Source of the DNA: Erpobdella octoculata | Lineage: Eukaryota; Annelida; Clitellata; Hirudinida; Erpobdellidae | NCBI GenBank assembly: GCA_963978895.1 | Contig: OZ022238.1 | Coordinates: 12,746,947-12,810,946, forward strand | DNA: 64,000 nt | Direction: 5' to 3' | Shown: positions 1-10,994 of the stretch, piece after piece | How the letters are laid out: each line of letters begins with the position of its first letter | How positions within the stretch are numbered: position 1 is the stretch's first letter | Position numbers and translations under genes: made by a program | Notes under the pieces: generated by a model | The model's input: the letters and a program-made list of their open reading frames with translations, nothing else | Database searches by the model: none | What the model was told of the DNA's origin: nothing

Positions 1-1623
1 TCACAAATCTGGCAAAAAAGATACCATTTCCAATTATCGGCCAATATCTATTTTATGTTTCTTCTCAAAGTTTTTTGAAAAAGCTATGCACTCCAGGCTC
101 TATAGATTTCTTGCCAGATTTTCCATCATTACCAGGAGTCAGTTCGGCTTTAGAAAAAATCACTCTACCTACATGCCGCTCGTTCTGTTGCACTCGAGGG
201 TTGCGGAGGCTATGGATCGAGGAGACTACATCATCGGCGTGTTTCTGGATCTGGCCAAGGCTTTTGATACAGTGAATCACAAAGTCTTGCTAAAAAACTT
301 GAACACTATGGGGTCCGAGGGATTCCATTATTGTGGTTTGAAGATTATTTGAGCGGTAGAACTCAACAGGTCCACTACAACGAAGTTACTTCATCAACGC
401 GGCGGGTAACTTGTGGCGTGCCTCAGGGGTCGGTGCTAGGCCCTCTCTTATTTCTTGTCTACATTAATGATTTGTGCACAGTTTCGCATCGTCTCGAATT
501 TGTCTTGTTCGCCGATGATACCAACCTTTTTGCTTCTGGTGAAAACCTAAAAGATTTATATGATGTTACTAATCATGAACTACTTTCCGTTTATAAATGG
601 TTTTGTGCGAATAAACTTTCTTTAAATATAAGTAAAACCAACTATATTCTATTCCACCATAGAAATAAATTAATTTGTTCTGATTATCAACTTCTTATTG
701 ACGATAAACCTATTGCGCGAGTTTCCTCGTGTAAATTTCTTGGAATGTTGCTTGATGAGCACCTCTCACTGATTGACCATATTAGTTACGTCACCTCTAA
801 AGTTGCAAAAAATTGTGGAATTCTATCTCGCGTGAGTCGATTTGTGGATAAAAATATTTCTATGATGTTGTATTACGCTCTCGTTTACCCTTACTTGTCC
901 TATTGTAATATTGTTTGGGCTTCAAATTATCCTACACGTCTAAAGTCTCTCCACATCTTACAGAAAAGAATCATCCGAATATTATTTAACTTGCCCTTTA
1001 CATCATCTTGTAAAATGAAAATGATCGAGAACAACCTACTGAATGTATATCAAATTAATTTTTTTCTTGTTAGTATTTTCATGTACAAATATGACAACCA
1101 TATCTTACCGTCGTCATTTGATAACCTTTTCACAAAATCGTCTCATGTACATTCTCATGATGTGCGTTCTTTGCATTGCTTTCGGTCCGATTTTGCTCGA
1201 ACAACTCTCAAAACATTCTCCATAAAGTGTTATGGTCCGCGGTTGTATTCAAGTATTCCAATAACAATATCCTCATTGAAAAGCATTTCGCTATTTAAAA
1301 AATCGTTGAAATCTTACATATTACAGCTAGATTCATAATTTCAATATCTATATACTTATGTTAACTTCGATACAGATATGTTAACTTATATATACTTATG
1401 TTTACTCCTATACACTTATGTTAACTTTTATTTCTCTGTCTCGGTTCGTATTTAAATCTGAATTTTCGTTTATAGGTCGTCCAGTTAGCGGGAAGTAATT
1501 TCCTTTGGATGAACCTTTTGAGCACTTGATTTTTTTTCCTTATTTATAACTTCACTGTTGTACTTAATTGTTTTGTTTAGTGCTCAATAAATGTTCAAAA
1601 AAAAAAAAAAAAAAAAAAAAAAA
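1..1623 (+). mobile_element. Non-LTR retrotransposon A (CR1/L2/Jockey-like), 3' part with poly(A)
   Basis: This is the 3' portion of a LINE-type retrotransposon entering from the left edge. Its reverse transcriptase (RT) would copy the element's own RNA at a nicked target site. Visible RT motifs include the NYRPIS block near the left edge, FLDLAKAFD (motif A), GVPQGSVLGPLLF (motif B), FADD at about 510-520 (motif C) and FLG. They lie in two frames (86-352 and 331-1338), so one frameshift near 310-340 breaks the ORF. The ORF stops at 1338. A 3' UTR of about 260 bp follows, with AATAAA at about 1586 and a run of A to 1623. Downstream of the A tract the sequence changes at once to a second retroelement on the opposite strand, so this copy inserted into that one. 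A truncated sister copy of its 3' end lies at 37388-37745. The superfamily call is sound; the exact clade is not resolved. Confidence 0.85.
331..1338 (+). CDS. Reverse transcriptase C-terminal part of retroelement A (frameshifted upstream)
   Basis: The 335-residue open frame begins inside the RT palm. It shows GVPQGSVLGP at about residues 28-38 (motif B), FADDTNLF (the catalytic F-A-D-D box) and the thumb region with the FLG motif. It then runs through the connector typical of CR1/L2/Jockey proteins, including a LHILQKRIIRIL segment. Motif A (LDLAKAFDTVNH) is encoded just upstream in a different frame at 86-352, so this is a broken copy and not a host gene. No RNase H domain follows the RT. 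The first ATG is an arbitrary internal methionine. Confidence 0.8.
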   Translation: MWFEDYLSGRTQQVHYNEVTSSTRRVTCGVPQGSVLGPLLFLVYINDLCTVSHRLEFVLFADDTNLFASGENLKDLYDVTNHELLSVYKWFCANKLSLNISKTNYILFHHRNKLICSDYQLLIDDKPIARVSSCKFLGMLLDEHLSLIDHISYVTSKVAKNCGILSRVSRFVDKNISMMLYYALVYPYLSYCNIVWASNYPTRLKSLHILQKRIIRILFNLPFTSSCKMKMIENNLLNVYQINFFLVSIFMYKYDNHILPSSFDNLFTKSSHVHSHDVRSLHCFRSDFARTTLKTFSIKCYGPRLYSSIPITISSLKSISLFKKSLKSYILQLDS

Positions 1624-2720
1624 GCTTGTGAAAATCAAAATAAACAATGTCCACTTGACCACCATCCAGTAACCCCACAAACCAGTTATGTACACACTCC
1701 AGAAAGTTTGTACAAGTTGATCTCTGTTTCAGGAAACCGTGCTGATGAGGAGAAATAAGACCATGAGTAGAGAGGTGGGCTAAGATGCTTTTGCTAACAA
1801 TCTTTTCCATAACGTGGCAGCATGTACACGTGAGAGAGATTGGTCTGTAGTTTGAGACAACACTTGTAGGTCCTTTTTTGTGAATTGGTGTGATGTATGC
1901 AGTTCTCCATATTTCAGGCAATCTTCGTGTTTTGAGAGACATTTCAAAAATATGACAGAGTGGAATAGTCAAGTTTTGGGCGCAGCGCTTAAGCAATTTA
2001 TTCGGTTTACCATCTGGGCCACAAGATTTTGTCATTCGAAGACTTCTCAGGGTTGAAAAAACAACACCAGGAGTGAACGTAACTTCTTCCAGGAGATTGG
2101 GAGACCTCTGCACCAGAGGTGGATTATTTCCATCGTCTTTTGTAAAAACGGTTGCAAAATAGTCGTTGAACACATTTGACATTTTAGCCGGATCTGTAAC
2201 AATCGTGCCATCACTTGTTTCTATCCCAGTAATTTTAGAATTCAAGGAGAGTTTGTTGTGAATATATTTGAAGAAAGCACCAACGTTACCAGATAAAACA
2301 AGACCCTTCTCAATGTCATATTGTTCTCTTTTTACTGCATTAGTACATAATTTTGAAAACTCCATGTATTTGATTTTATCTTTATTCTCTTTAGTATGTT
2401 TCCAGATTTTCTAGAAGAATAATTTGGATTTATATAGACTTTTTATTCTATTGGAGAATTTTTTGGTCGTCCTCGTGAGCTCAATACAGTGCGAACTGGA
2501 ACGAAGGTTTGTGTCACATAACTCATACACTGCTAAAGGGCATTCCAGCAGTTTTCTACTTCGAAACAATATTGGAAGATGTCGTCCCATTTCACAAATT
2601 TCAGAAAGTTGTTTATTGCTGCAAAGTTTGCTTTATCAAACATCGAACATCGCTTTTGTCTCTTGGATCTGTATCATTTAAATGGAGAATCATTACATTG
2701 TGGTCAAATAAATTTGTATA
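1624..2720 (-). mobile_element. Non-LTR retrotransposon B, interrupted by element A
   Basis: On the minus strand this stretch encodes the linker and N-terminal palm of a second CR1-like RT. The intact frame is 2365 down to about 1624. It shows a SCGPDG block, ITPIHKKG, NYRPISLT, the HGF block and finally DIVYFDFHK, which is motif A. It stops exactly where the poly(A) tract of element A begins, so the rest of B lies to the left of A, outside the window. Upstream coding similarity (endonuclease-RT linker) can be followed in shifted frames to about 2720. B is therefore older and more decayed than the inserted A. The stop at the left end of the frame is only translated poly(A), not a real terminus. 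Confidence 0.8.
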
Positions 2721-3067
2721 GCCAGATAATTATTTGTGTGTTTCTAGTGTAGAAAAGTTTTTTTGAAAGCAATATTATTTAATTTTATACTAAGTTGTTT
2801 ACTTGATAAAAAACAATATTGGATTTTTGTTTTTTTAAAAGAACAAATGTTTTAGAACCTTTTCTTTAATTATTTATTTAGATTTGTATAAGGCGTGCTA
2901 GGGGTCCCTGTGCGTAATATGCATCAAATGGAATAAGTTCATATAGGAGACTGTTGCATGTTTATTTTATCATAACTGAACTATTTTCAACCAATTAACC
3001 TTTGTTTTATTTTAAATAATTTTTAAACATGATGACTAAACTTTGATGATTATAATTTCACTTCCAG

Positions 3068-5752
3068 ATTATAGCCGCTATGGTGATGTCTATCATAGCG
3101 GCTACTATATCAGCGATCTCATTCTCTCTTGGAATAATGGAGGCTTATATTTTTAACGCCAACGACAACAACTACAACAACTACTACTACTACTACAGAG
3201 CACCCAATTACTACCCCTACAACAGTCTAACAACAAAAGTAATTTTGCAGCGCTGCTCATACTCAAGATCTTAAAAGATGTTAAAAGAAATTTAATAATT
3301 AAACAATTGCAGTATAAATTAAAAAAAAACATTTTATATGTTTTTTATCACGTAACATTAAAAATAAAATAATATTCAGAAACCTACTGCAATGCTTCTA
3401 GCATCGATGGGAGGACTGATGGCCATTTTTTCATTCATTGAAGCAGTTTTTGCAATCGCCAGTTCAGTTTTGTGCTGCAAAGCTGTATGCTGTTGTGGAT
3501 CTGCTGACCCTGCAAGTTTTGCTTCTATTTTTTATTTTGACACTTTTATATTTAAAAACATTATTTTTAATATTTTAATATATAAAAAGCGGCTCAAACT
3601 GTAGTAGATTCGCCATGCTTAGCCACGAGGAAGACCTCGCTCTTTTAACTGAAATTTTAGTCAAAGTGCTCGAACAATGACCTTTAAAACAAACAATTAA
3701 AATGTAATTTTTGGCAGTAATATAACAGTTTGTCCATGCGGTAAAAATACAACAAGTTAAAAATTACTTTTATTCGGTTTTTGTTGTCAGACGGTCCACG
3801 ATACACAGCATGTCTTTGTATAGAGGCTGAACTTGAATGCATAACAAAGGAAAACTTTATCTTTGAAATAAAAAAACTTACCTCGAAACTTGTTAATTTG
3901 TATTCAAAAAACTGGCAAATTTATATAGGCTTACACGCAGAAATGCAGATACATTTTTTTAAACATATTTTTGATTGAAAGGATCAAAATCTGTTGATTT
4001 AGACGCTTTTCTCCAATACAGCTACAGCTATTTTATTAGTTATTTTATTACCATTTTGTCAGTTTCTATTTGTGGTTTTCTTGCTTGCTTGATGTTTGTT
4101 TTTGGTTTTTGCTGATGTAAGTGGCTTACCGCCCTTCTGCCATTTCAATTGAATAAATAGATAAAAATTAAAAAAGAACAACAATGAAAAAAATGGCAGT
4201 TAGTGCAATTTAAAAAATTGAAACCACATCCAAACTTACTCTCCCAACGTCATTTTCATTTCACATTTTTAGAGCCTGAAATCACTATTTTGTACGATTA
4301 CTGCGGTTAAAAACCGGACTTTTTTTTACTAATTGTCGCAAGAATAGTCAATGATTTGCAGAAGTGCCGGGCAACTTTTTTGCATTGTGACCACTTTTCA
4401 CAGATATTGTTACAGCGGTGGACAAAATTTGACAAATTGACAACTTTGATCGTGGCACCCTTATATGAACAATCAAAAGTTGAAAATTTTGCATAAAATT
4501 GTTTTCTATCAAATAATGAATAAATTATAGCTTGACAATTCTAACCTACAAATGACTTTATCCAACTTGTACTCACTCGCAGATCAATATTTTTTAGAAC
4601 AACCAGAGATAACCACTTATAAGCACCTAACCAAACCCCTTCCAGACGCTGGTGATGTCGGAGGGAATCGAACCGCTGCCTCTTCTTAAGTCCACAGGCC
4701 GCCATACCACCAGCACCCGCTCAAATAAAATAGAATGCTATTACATTTTGTTTTGATCAAGGCTAATTTTGAGATTGCTTTTTTTGGGTAAACAGAGTGA
4801 CTAGTGAGACTCAATTTTTGAAAGACAAACATACATTTTTGATCAATCTCGTGCTTTGTTGGCCATTTTTTTAGTTCCGAAAAGCTATTCTCGCAAAGAT
4901 ACGAGATTCCAAGTAGCTACAGAAATCTAGATTTGCTGACTTTTAAACTCCAAAATCTCATTTTTCTTGAGGCTCAAAACTTGCGCTAAAGCTTATCAAT
5001 ATCAAATCTTTTCAAATTAAAAATACTCTAGCAAATTCAAATTGTTTTCAAAACTTCTCGCGGCACACCGGTTTCCCGGTACTGCTTTACAGCGTTGAAA
5101 AATGAAAATTCATGCATGTACCTCGAAAAATTAAAAAAACATTGTTTAGCTACTTGGTGAGAAAAAATATAGGATTTAAAAAAAATTGGCGGGGTCTATT
5201 TTGACTAAAAAAAATTTTAGACTTAAAAATTACTTCCAAATCCTTGTCTTTTCGTTGATGATTTTGTACATCACCTGCATATTTATTACGTAATTTGTGT
5301 TTTTTTTATTATTTTACTTAAACTCAATAGAATTACAGATTCGATCAGATAACTTTTATGCCAACTTACAATCCAGCGATGCAACAAACGATGATTTATT
5401 CTCAAGGTTAATTAAATAATTAATTGTTGTAATTTTTAATAAAACCAAATAAATGATCAAAATTTTATTTTTTAAAATGTTCCTTCATTGTATTCAATGT
5501 GTTATTAAAATGAAGACTGAGTTAATTTAGTGACATAATAACATTTCAGCTGGAAACCTTCTACATTATGGTTTTCCACCAAGTAGTGCTATCCCTCCCA
5601 AGGTCAATCCAGCCACACTCCAACAAAATTTTCCACAGCCACAAGTACATGGGGCTTCCAAATATCAGCCATTCGGAGCTACGGATCAGCCACCAGCTTA
5701 CTTGGATGGTATAAATCAAAAAAGACGCAAAGAACTATTAAATTCAATTTGA
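3068..5752 (+). CDS. CD20/MS4A-like four-pass membrane protein, copy A (3' four exons)
   Basis: Four exons are joined in phase: 3068-3238, 3380-3511, 5349-5406 and 5550-5752, ending in TGA. They encode the third and fourth membrane helices (an IIAAMVMSIIAATIS-type helix, then a MLLASMGGLMAIFSF-type helix followed by a cysteine cluster CCKAVCCCG) and a Pro/Gln-rich cytoplasmic tail with a PPAY motif near the end. Exon order, phases and sequence match copies B and C, which supports the model. The exons for helices 1 and 2 are not found; they may lie left of the retroelements at 1-2720 or be lost. The loop between helices 3 and 4 is rich in Asn and Tyr. The second intron appears to use a GC donor (gcaagt at 3512). 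CD20-like proteins are plasma-membrane scaffold or channel-associated proteins; the specific role here is unknown. Confidence 0.7.
4550..4722 (-). mobile_element. tRNA-derived SINE, copy 1 of family S1
   Basis: Read on the minus strand, this begins with a tRNA-like head containing an A-box-like TGGTGGTATGG and a B-box-like GGTTCGATTCC. It continues with a body shared with two other copies in the window (about 19375-19500 and 36989-37125), including CACCAGCGTCT, AGGGG and CTCTGGTTGTTC. A tRNA-like head with RNA polymerase III boxes and dispersed copies is the hallmark of a SINE. It lies in an intron of membrane-protein copy A, opposite to that gene's direction. Confidence 0.75.
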
Positions 5753-5783
5753 ACAATTCAACAAACTATCAGAATGAGCGTTT

Positions 5784-5789
5784 AATAAA
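5784..5789 (+). terminator. Candidate poly(A) signal of membrane-protein copy A
   Basis: AATAAA lies 31 bases after the TGA of the last exon of copy A, a plausible distance for a short 3' UTR. AT-rich sequence makes chance hexamers common, so this is tentative. Confidence 0.4.
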
Positions 5790-6821
5790 AGAAAGCTATA
5801 AAACTGATCAATATAATAATTTAACTTAATAGCTTTTATGCAAAAAAAACTGGAGAATTTGCATATTTTTAATGGATACAAATATACATTTATATTGTGA
5901 CATATACAACAGTTGTCAATCAAATTTTTAGTTTTACAATTTTTTTTCACATTCAAGGTATTTTTTGTAAACGCATTTCTTCTATTATGTTACACCAGTA
6001 TATTTGTATACAAAACTCTGAAAAGGGATGTACCTAACTTCTGTGACTGAAAACGCTCTAAAATTTTAGACACATTTAAATCTAAAATTAGCGCCTTTTA
6101 TTGTTAGAAATGATTGTTTTTCAAGTACTCAAATAAAAACAAACTTTTTTACTTCAGCACGTGAAGAAAAAAAAATTAGAAAATGGTAAATAAAAAAGTA
6201 TTTTAAAAAGACAATTTTTTCAAAATATAAAGAAACATGATGTACAAGTTTATATAATTGCATTAAAACGCTTATAACTAAAACGTGTTGTTCTTATAAT
6301 TTCACAAACAATTTATTTAGAATAATGTGATAATATCCGGAAAATCTAAAGAGCGTTCATAAAATGGACTTTCTTGATGTTGTTATTGTCATCAGATTTA
6401 TGTAATTGTATAAGTTTTAGTTTTTCCAAGGCTACATATTATTTTTGGATAATAAGCAATTGAGTTATTTTAAAAAATATTTTGTTAATTTTTATTTATT
6501 TATTAACTTTTTTAACAGGAGGCTAGAATAGTAAAGACATGAATAACATCTCATTACTTTTATTGATGTGTTATTTCAGTACAGGTATGCTCCTACTCAT
6601 TGCTGGCTTGTACTTCTTAAGCTCAACCGCTTATAATGAAGACAAAGACACAAGGTATTTAAATAACGACACTCTCCATTCACGACCAAATTATTGAACT
6701 ACGAACTAAGCTATTGTTTAAACCCATTTGATTTTTTTATGCTTAAACGTCAGGCGGTATTGTTTAAACGTTCAGAAATAATTCTTGTTTCAAGTCAACT
6801 TTGAAGACTGGAGAAAATATA

Positions 6822-6866
6822 ATGCAACCGATTAATCCATCAGTTCCTACACAGCCTGCTCTTGTA
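6822..6866 (+). pseudogene. Orphan first exon of a CD20/MS4A-like gene
   Basis: An ATG at 6822 opens a short frame MQPINPSVPTQPALV that resembles the first residues of copy B (MQPIIPTNPG) and copy C (MQSIPPTATG). Upstream sequence also has a similar TTCAAGT motif. The frame runs into unrelated sequence after about 6866, where retroelement-derived DNA begins, and no exon for membrane helix 1 follows. It is best read as the remnant of a fourth family member cut off by insertion. A hydrophobic open stretch at about 6575-6660, after an acceptor-like site, could be another remnant but is not clearly related. Confidence 0.45.
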
Positions 6867-6925
6867 TGTGTAAAATTAGACGTTAGCACAGCCGCCGTCT
6901 GCACCACAATGTAGCAGCAAGGTAC

Positions 6926-7487
6926 GTCCGAACCATATATATAGAATAGATATATCGGCCCGCCTGTTGTTTAGGAAGGCTTTTAGCGAGGCAGCCTAGT
7001 AGACCGGAGATCCAAAAACGAAGAACTGAGAGTTACAACCGTATAGTAACTTAATCAAGTATTTTTTTTAAGAAAAAACAAATTTTTTTTATGTACAAAA
7101 TAAATTTTTAACTATAAAAATTAACAAATTTTTTTTTATAAAAATTTCAGTTGACATTGAATTTTATTTGCGTAGTCTCGAGTTCGATGGTCTATTTAAC
7201 GTCGCCTGTGTTATCGGTAAATTAGAATTGTATATTTTTTATGTCGGATATCGCGTTAAATTAAAATAAAGCTCATATCAACTACTTTTAGCTATAAGAA
7301 ATCGACGTTTCTGTTTCTTACAAAACGGAGTTTAGTCTCCGCTGTCGTACCAAAAATAGATTAATACAAATAATGAATATTCATGGATCCAAAAGACTCT
7401 AAATCGTTTTTTCGGAGTCCATCTTGGCATCTCACTCAAAACCTGCTCATCTCCGATATATCTATTCTATATATATGGTCCGAACTT
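6926..7487. repeat. Inverted repeat at the 3' end of the Penelope-like element
   Basis: About 33 bases at 6926-6958, including CCATATATATAGAATAGATA, recur in inverted orientation at 7455-7487. The right copy overlaps the last codons of the GIY-YIG frame and its stop, so the left copy is an inverted duplicate of the end of the element. About 500 bp of AT-rich DNA without recognisable coding lies between them. Inverted terminal arrangements are common among Penelope-like elements, so this may mark the true 3' boundary. Confidence 0.55.
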
Positions 7488-7921
7488 GTCGTCATGGATA
7501 TTTATGCTAGGTCGTTGCTGAGATATCATCAACGCCTCTTTAATTTTGAGACGATTAGGATCAGGGTCGTAAGAGACAACCTCGGTGTTGTCGCGAAGCA
7601 TTTTTTGGTTTGGCTTAGAGCCGTGGAATTTGATAAAATGCGCGTGTAGACTCCCACCCTGTGTGTGCATCGTCAGACGGCGAGAGAGTGTTGTCCGAGT
7701 GTGGCCGATGTAGGTTTCAAGATTATTGTGAGCATATGGGCAAGTAAACTTGTAGACGACGTTTTTTCTCTGCAAAACGCCGCCGTTAATAGGGCTATTT
7801 CTCAGAACCAGGTTATGGGTTTTCAAGTTTTTGTAGTAGATGTGCAGTTTTAACTCCTCGGATGAAGGATTGGAAACTTTAACGTTGTCATAGATTATAT
7901 GGTTATTGTAAGGTTTATCGA
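7467..7921 (-). mobile_element. Penelope-like element 1, GIY-YIG endonuclease part
   Basis: The minus-strand frame (7826-7467, extendable upstream to 7921 without a stop) encodes the linker and GIY-YIG nuclease of a Penelope-like retroelement. Visible marks are KNVVYKFTCPY with its conserved Cys, ETYIGHT (the GIY-YIG core), LSRRLTMH with its conserved Arg, and a C-terminal SQQRPSINIHDD block. The nuclease nicks target DNA so the RT can prime. Upstream residues (IIYDNVKVSNP) match the usual RT-to-nuclease linker. The RT itself is found 3 kb away at 10995-11610 in the same orientation, separated by the foldback element at 7922-10994. The two pieces are therefore one element split by an insertion. 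Confidence 0.85.
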
Positions 7922-7945
7922 CAGTTGACAGTTAATCGACTTTAG

Positions 7946-8150
7946 TTGGAAAGTCGATTAACCTGCGAAGGAGTCGACTATCCTGCGAAGCAGTCGATTA
8001 TCCTGCGAAGGAGTCGATTATCCTGCGAAGGAGTCGATTATCCTGCGAAGGAGTCGATTATCCTGCAAAGGAGTCGATTATCCTGCGAAGGAGTCGATTA
8101 TCCTGCGAAGGACTCGATTATCCTGCGAAGGAGTCGATTATCCTGCGCAC
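7946..8150 (+). repeat. 20-bp minisatellite, left arm of the foldback element
   Basis: About ten tandem copies of GAGTCGATTATCCTGCGAAG, nearly identical apart from a few substitutions at the first units and the last one (which runs into CGCACGCCCTG). The same unit forms the right arm in inverse orientation. Confidence 0.95.
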
Positions 8151-8891
8151 GCCCTGTTGTTCATGACAACAAAACGCTTCCGCATTGGTCCATATAGGTA
8201 TATTAACCTAAGTGACCATTGCTCCTATTCAACTCTCTGGTGTATTTGGGGGATGGCTGCCTATTCACTTGGTGGTGTTTTTACATAGACTATATGCTAA
8301 ACACTTCTATATCAGCACTGTACTGCAGTATCAATATTTAAGACATATTAGAAATTTTTCTGAATTATTTAAAAATATATTTAAAATTTTTCTAAATTTT
8401 GAATAGAGAGTTTGAAATTTTTTAATTTAGTCGCTAGAGTTACACGCTATAGGCAAGTTCTTGTATACGCCCAGAAGGTACACACACAAAATAACCATTT
8501 ATCTCATCTACAAAAAAGACAAAAAACATTCTCAGGCTTTACATTTGTTTAGCATAAATACTAAAAGCTACCATTATAGTTTAAAACGTTGGTCCTGATT
8601 GTTTCACATTCTCTGATGCGGCCCACGTTTTCAGTTATAGAATTGTACTATCGTACTGATATTATGTATGCTAGCTGGCAACCCGGTTACTTTTTTACCA
8701 ATGCTTTTATTAACTCGTCGGCTCTGTTTCTCTGTCTGTTTCTCTGTTTCAAATCTTGCAATCAATTTTTGAGTCACTTCCTGATGATAGATTTTTTTCA
8801 AATTTTGCATACATGCTCAAGATAGAAGACAATGCAATATTCAATTATTAGTTTTACAATAAGTCAATTAATTTAGTTAATTTTCTTGAGG

Positions 8892-8896
<5 letters not shown>

Positions 8897-8934
<38 letters not shown>
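8897..8934. repeat. TA microsatellite
   Basis: A perfect TA dinucleotide run inside the foldback element interior. Just right of it, about 57 bp beginning GACTTTAATATAAAATAAAA is present twice, at about 8964-9019 and 9073-9128, as a direct duplication. Confidence 0.9.
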
Positions 8935-8937
<3 letters not shown>

Positions 8938-9809
8938 TATTATATTTATTTGTTGTATATTGCGACTTTAATATAAAATAAAAGAGTAATATAAGAAAAA
9001 ATTGATTGCAAAATTTTTGTTTATGAGCTTAATGGAAATCGCAATGCTCTTCGAACCATATTACGCCAGGCCAGACTTTAATATAAAATAAAAGAGTAAT
9101 ATAAGAAAAAATTGATTGCAAAATTTGTGTCTTAATTACATATAAGAGCATTGGTTTTAAAAATTCGTTTTTAATTTACTTGTTGTTTTTTTTTATGTAT
9201 ACATTTATGCAAATAGCCTGGTCAGTTTAGAATTAAAATTAAAAACACACATGTTGCCTGGCCATTTTAGAATCAGTTGAAATGAGGCAATTGAGATTAT
9301 TTTTTAAATATTTATTGACATCAAATTGAATGTTATTGCTGAGCGTAATGGATGGTCAACCTAATAAATTAAATGAATAAAAAGTTACCGTTCACTAAAC
9401 CTCTGTGTAATAAAATAAAATTAGTTAAAACAAAAATATTCAATCACACGTAGGCACTCTAATGTAATGCCTTATAGTGAACAATGTTTTAAATTTTCTA
9501 TTGTGAATAAATAGATAATGCATAAAAACAAATATACTTTAAATATATGTCAGACATGAACAAACTAACAAAATCTAGTAAAACGCAAACAGGCAAACAA
9601 ACAAAGACGTTTAACAAAACAAAAAACTAGTTTCTTTGTTATAGAGTCGCTACATCCAACAGTTCCTGAAATGAACACGCCTTTACTCCGCTAATATTGT
9701 ACCTTGAAGTAACTTGTAAAAGGAAAATGCATCGATTAAAAATTCCTTCATAGACAATAAAAATATTCATGTAAACCACAACAGTTTAAAAATAATAAAG
9801 CGGCGACCA

Positions 9810-10346
9810 CTACGTCAAAAATAACCAAGAAATAAGACTTGGAAGAGGAACTAGTTTTCTGTATAACTCATTAATTTCCACAGTTTTCCAAGTGTTTTGC
9901 CATTCTTTTAGAATCTTTGATTTGATTATTTTCTTGTATTCTAGAGTTTCAATGGTAACATCTATATGGATTTCGGTGTAAGTGGTTGCCGTTTTGGCAA
10001 GAACGTCACCAGTTTCATTACCCTGCACGCCAATGTGGCTTAGAATCCAGACCAACTTGCATACAACGTTCCTATTTCTGAAAAGATTAGTTGTAATTTG
10101 TACGACAGATTGTTGGTAGTGAGATTTTGCAAAATTGTGACAAATCTCTAATGCTTTGACGGCACTTAAAGAATCTGTAAAAATTACAAGATTTTGTAGT
10201 GGATCAGATTCTAATGCATTTGATGAAAGTAGATGATTTCCATATAGATTAAGAGCTATTTTGATTGCTTCTATTTCTGCAGCAAAAATTGAAATGTGGT
10301 CCGATGTTCTTCTGGACATTTTGAGACCGGTCGATGGAGCATACAC
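9810..10346 (-). pseudogene. RNase H domain of a non-LTR retrotransposon, truncated
   Basis: This 178-residue minus-strand frame matches the RNase H region that follows the RT in R1/I/Jockey/Loa-type retroelements. It shows an AAEIEAIKIAL helix with the catalytic Glu, VIFTDSLSAVKAL with the catalytic Asp, and WILSHIGVQGNETGDVLAK, where the usual histidine and final Asp are seen (commonly written WxPSHxGxxGNExAD). The enzyme would remove RNA from the RNA-DNA hybrid. No RT or zinc-knuckle region is found next to it, so it is an isolated fragment captured or inserted inside the foldback element. No host function is implied. Confidence 0.8.
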
Positions 10347-10809
10347 ACCAATGCCTATCAGCTAGTAAAAGTTACAGCATAAAGAAAACAAAGAAAAGTA
10401 CTACAGTTAATAGTAGCCTATGCACTATGAATATTCAGTTGTTAATCAATATGAATAATTATAGAGCGCCTCCGGTCATTTCCTTTGTGTGCCTTGTGGG
10501 CATCTGCAGAAACTTGTCTACGGTCATCTAGCATGTAACTCTAGCGACAGAATTATTAGTCAATAAAAATTACCAACTTTGAATTAAAAATTCAGAAATT
10601 GTTTAAATTAATTTAAGAAAATAATACTGCAATTATGCTGATATAGTAGTACTCAGCATACAGTCTATATGAAAACACCACCAAATGAATAAGAAGCCAT
10701 CTTTAAATAGACCAGAGACAATGATAATTTTGGTTAATATACCTATATCGACCCATGCGGATGCGTTTTGTTGTCATGCACAGCAAAGCGTGCGCTGGTT
10801 AATCGACTG

Positions 10810-10965
10810 GCAGGATAATCGACTTATTCGCAGGATAATCGACTTATTCGCAGGATAATCGACTCCTTCGCAGGATAATCGACTCCTTCGCAGGATAATC
10901 GACTCCTTCGCAGGATAATCGACTCCTTCGCAGGATAATCGACTCCTTCGCAGGATAATCGACTT
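10810..10965 (-). repeat. 20-bp minisatellite, right arm of the foldback element
   Basis: About eight copies of the reverse complement of the left-arm unit (CTTCGCAGGATAATCGACTC), with two units reading CTTATTCGC. Together with the left array it forms arms that could pair over about 270 bp. Confidence 0.95.
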
Positions 10966-10994
10966 TCCAATTCAAGTCGATTAACTGTCAACTT

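Larger units (their letters stand above)
7922..10994. mobile_element. Foldback-type transposon with tandem-repeat inverted ends
   Basis: Both ends carry the same sequence in opposite orientation. The outermost bases are AGTTGACAGTTAATCGACTT, then a spacer, then an array of a 20-bp unit (GAGTCGATTATCCTGCGAAG). Next comes a unique inner block containing CATGACAACAAAACGC and ATATAGGTATATTAACC. Left arm about 7922-8215, right arm about 10725-10994. A TCGA lies directly outside each end (7918-7921 and 10995-10998), suggesting a 4-bp target duplication within a palindromic target. The element splits Penelope-like element 1, which proves insertion. The interior has no intact transposase; it holds a degraded RNase H frame and AT-rich DNA. 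The layout recalls Drosophila FB and sea urchin TU elements; relationship by descent is not shown. Confidence 0.8.

Noticed and set aside
7946..8197. Repetitive frame over the 20-bp array and possible CRISPR array
   Set aside because: No spacers; both arrays are arms of a foldback-type element.
9810..10346. Host RNase H1 gene
   Set aside because: The DSLSAVKAL and SHIGVQGNE motifs are typical of non-LTR retrotransposon RNase H, and the N-terminal hybrid-binding domain is absent.
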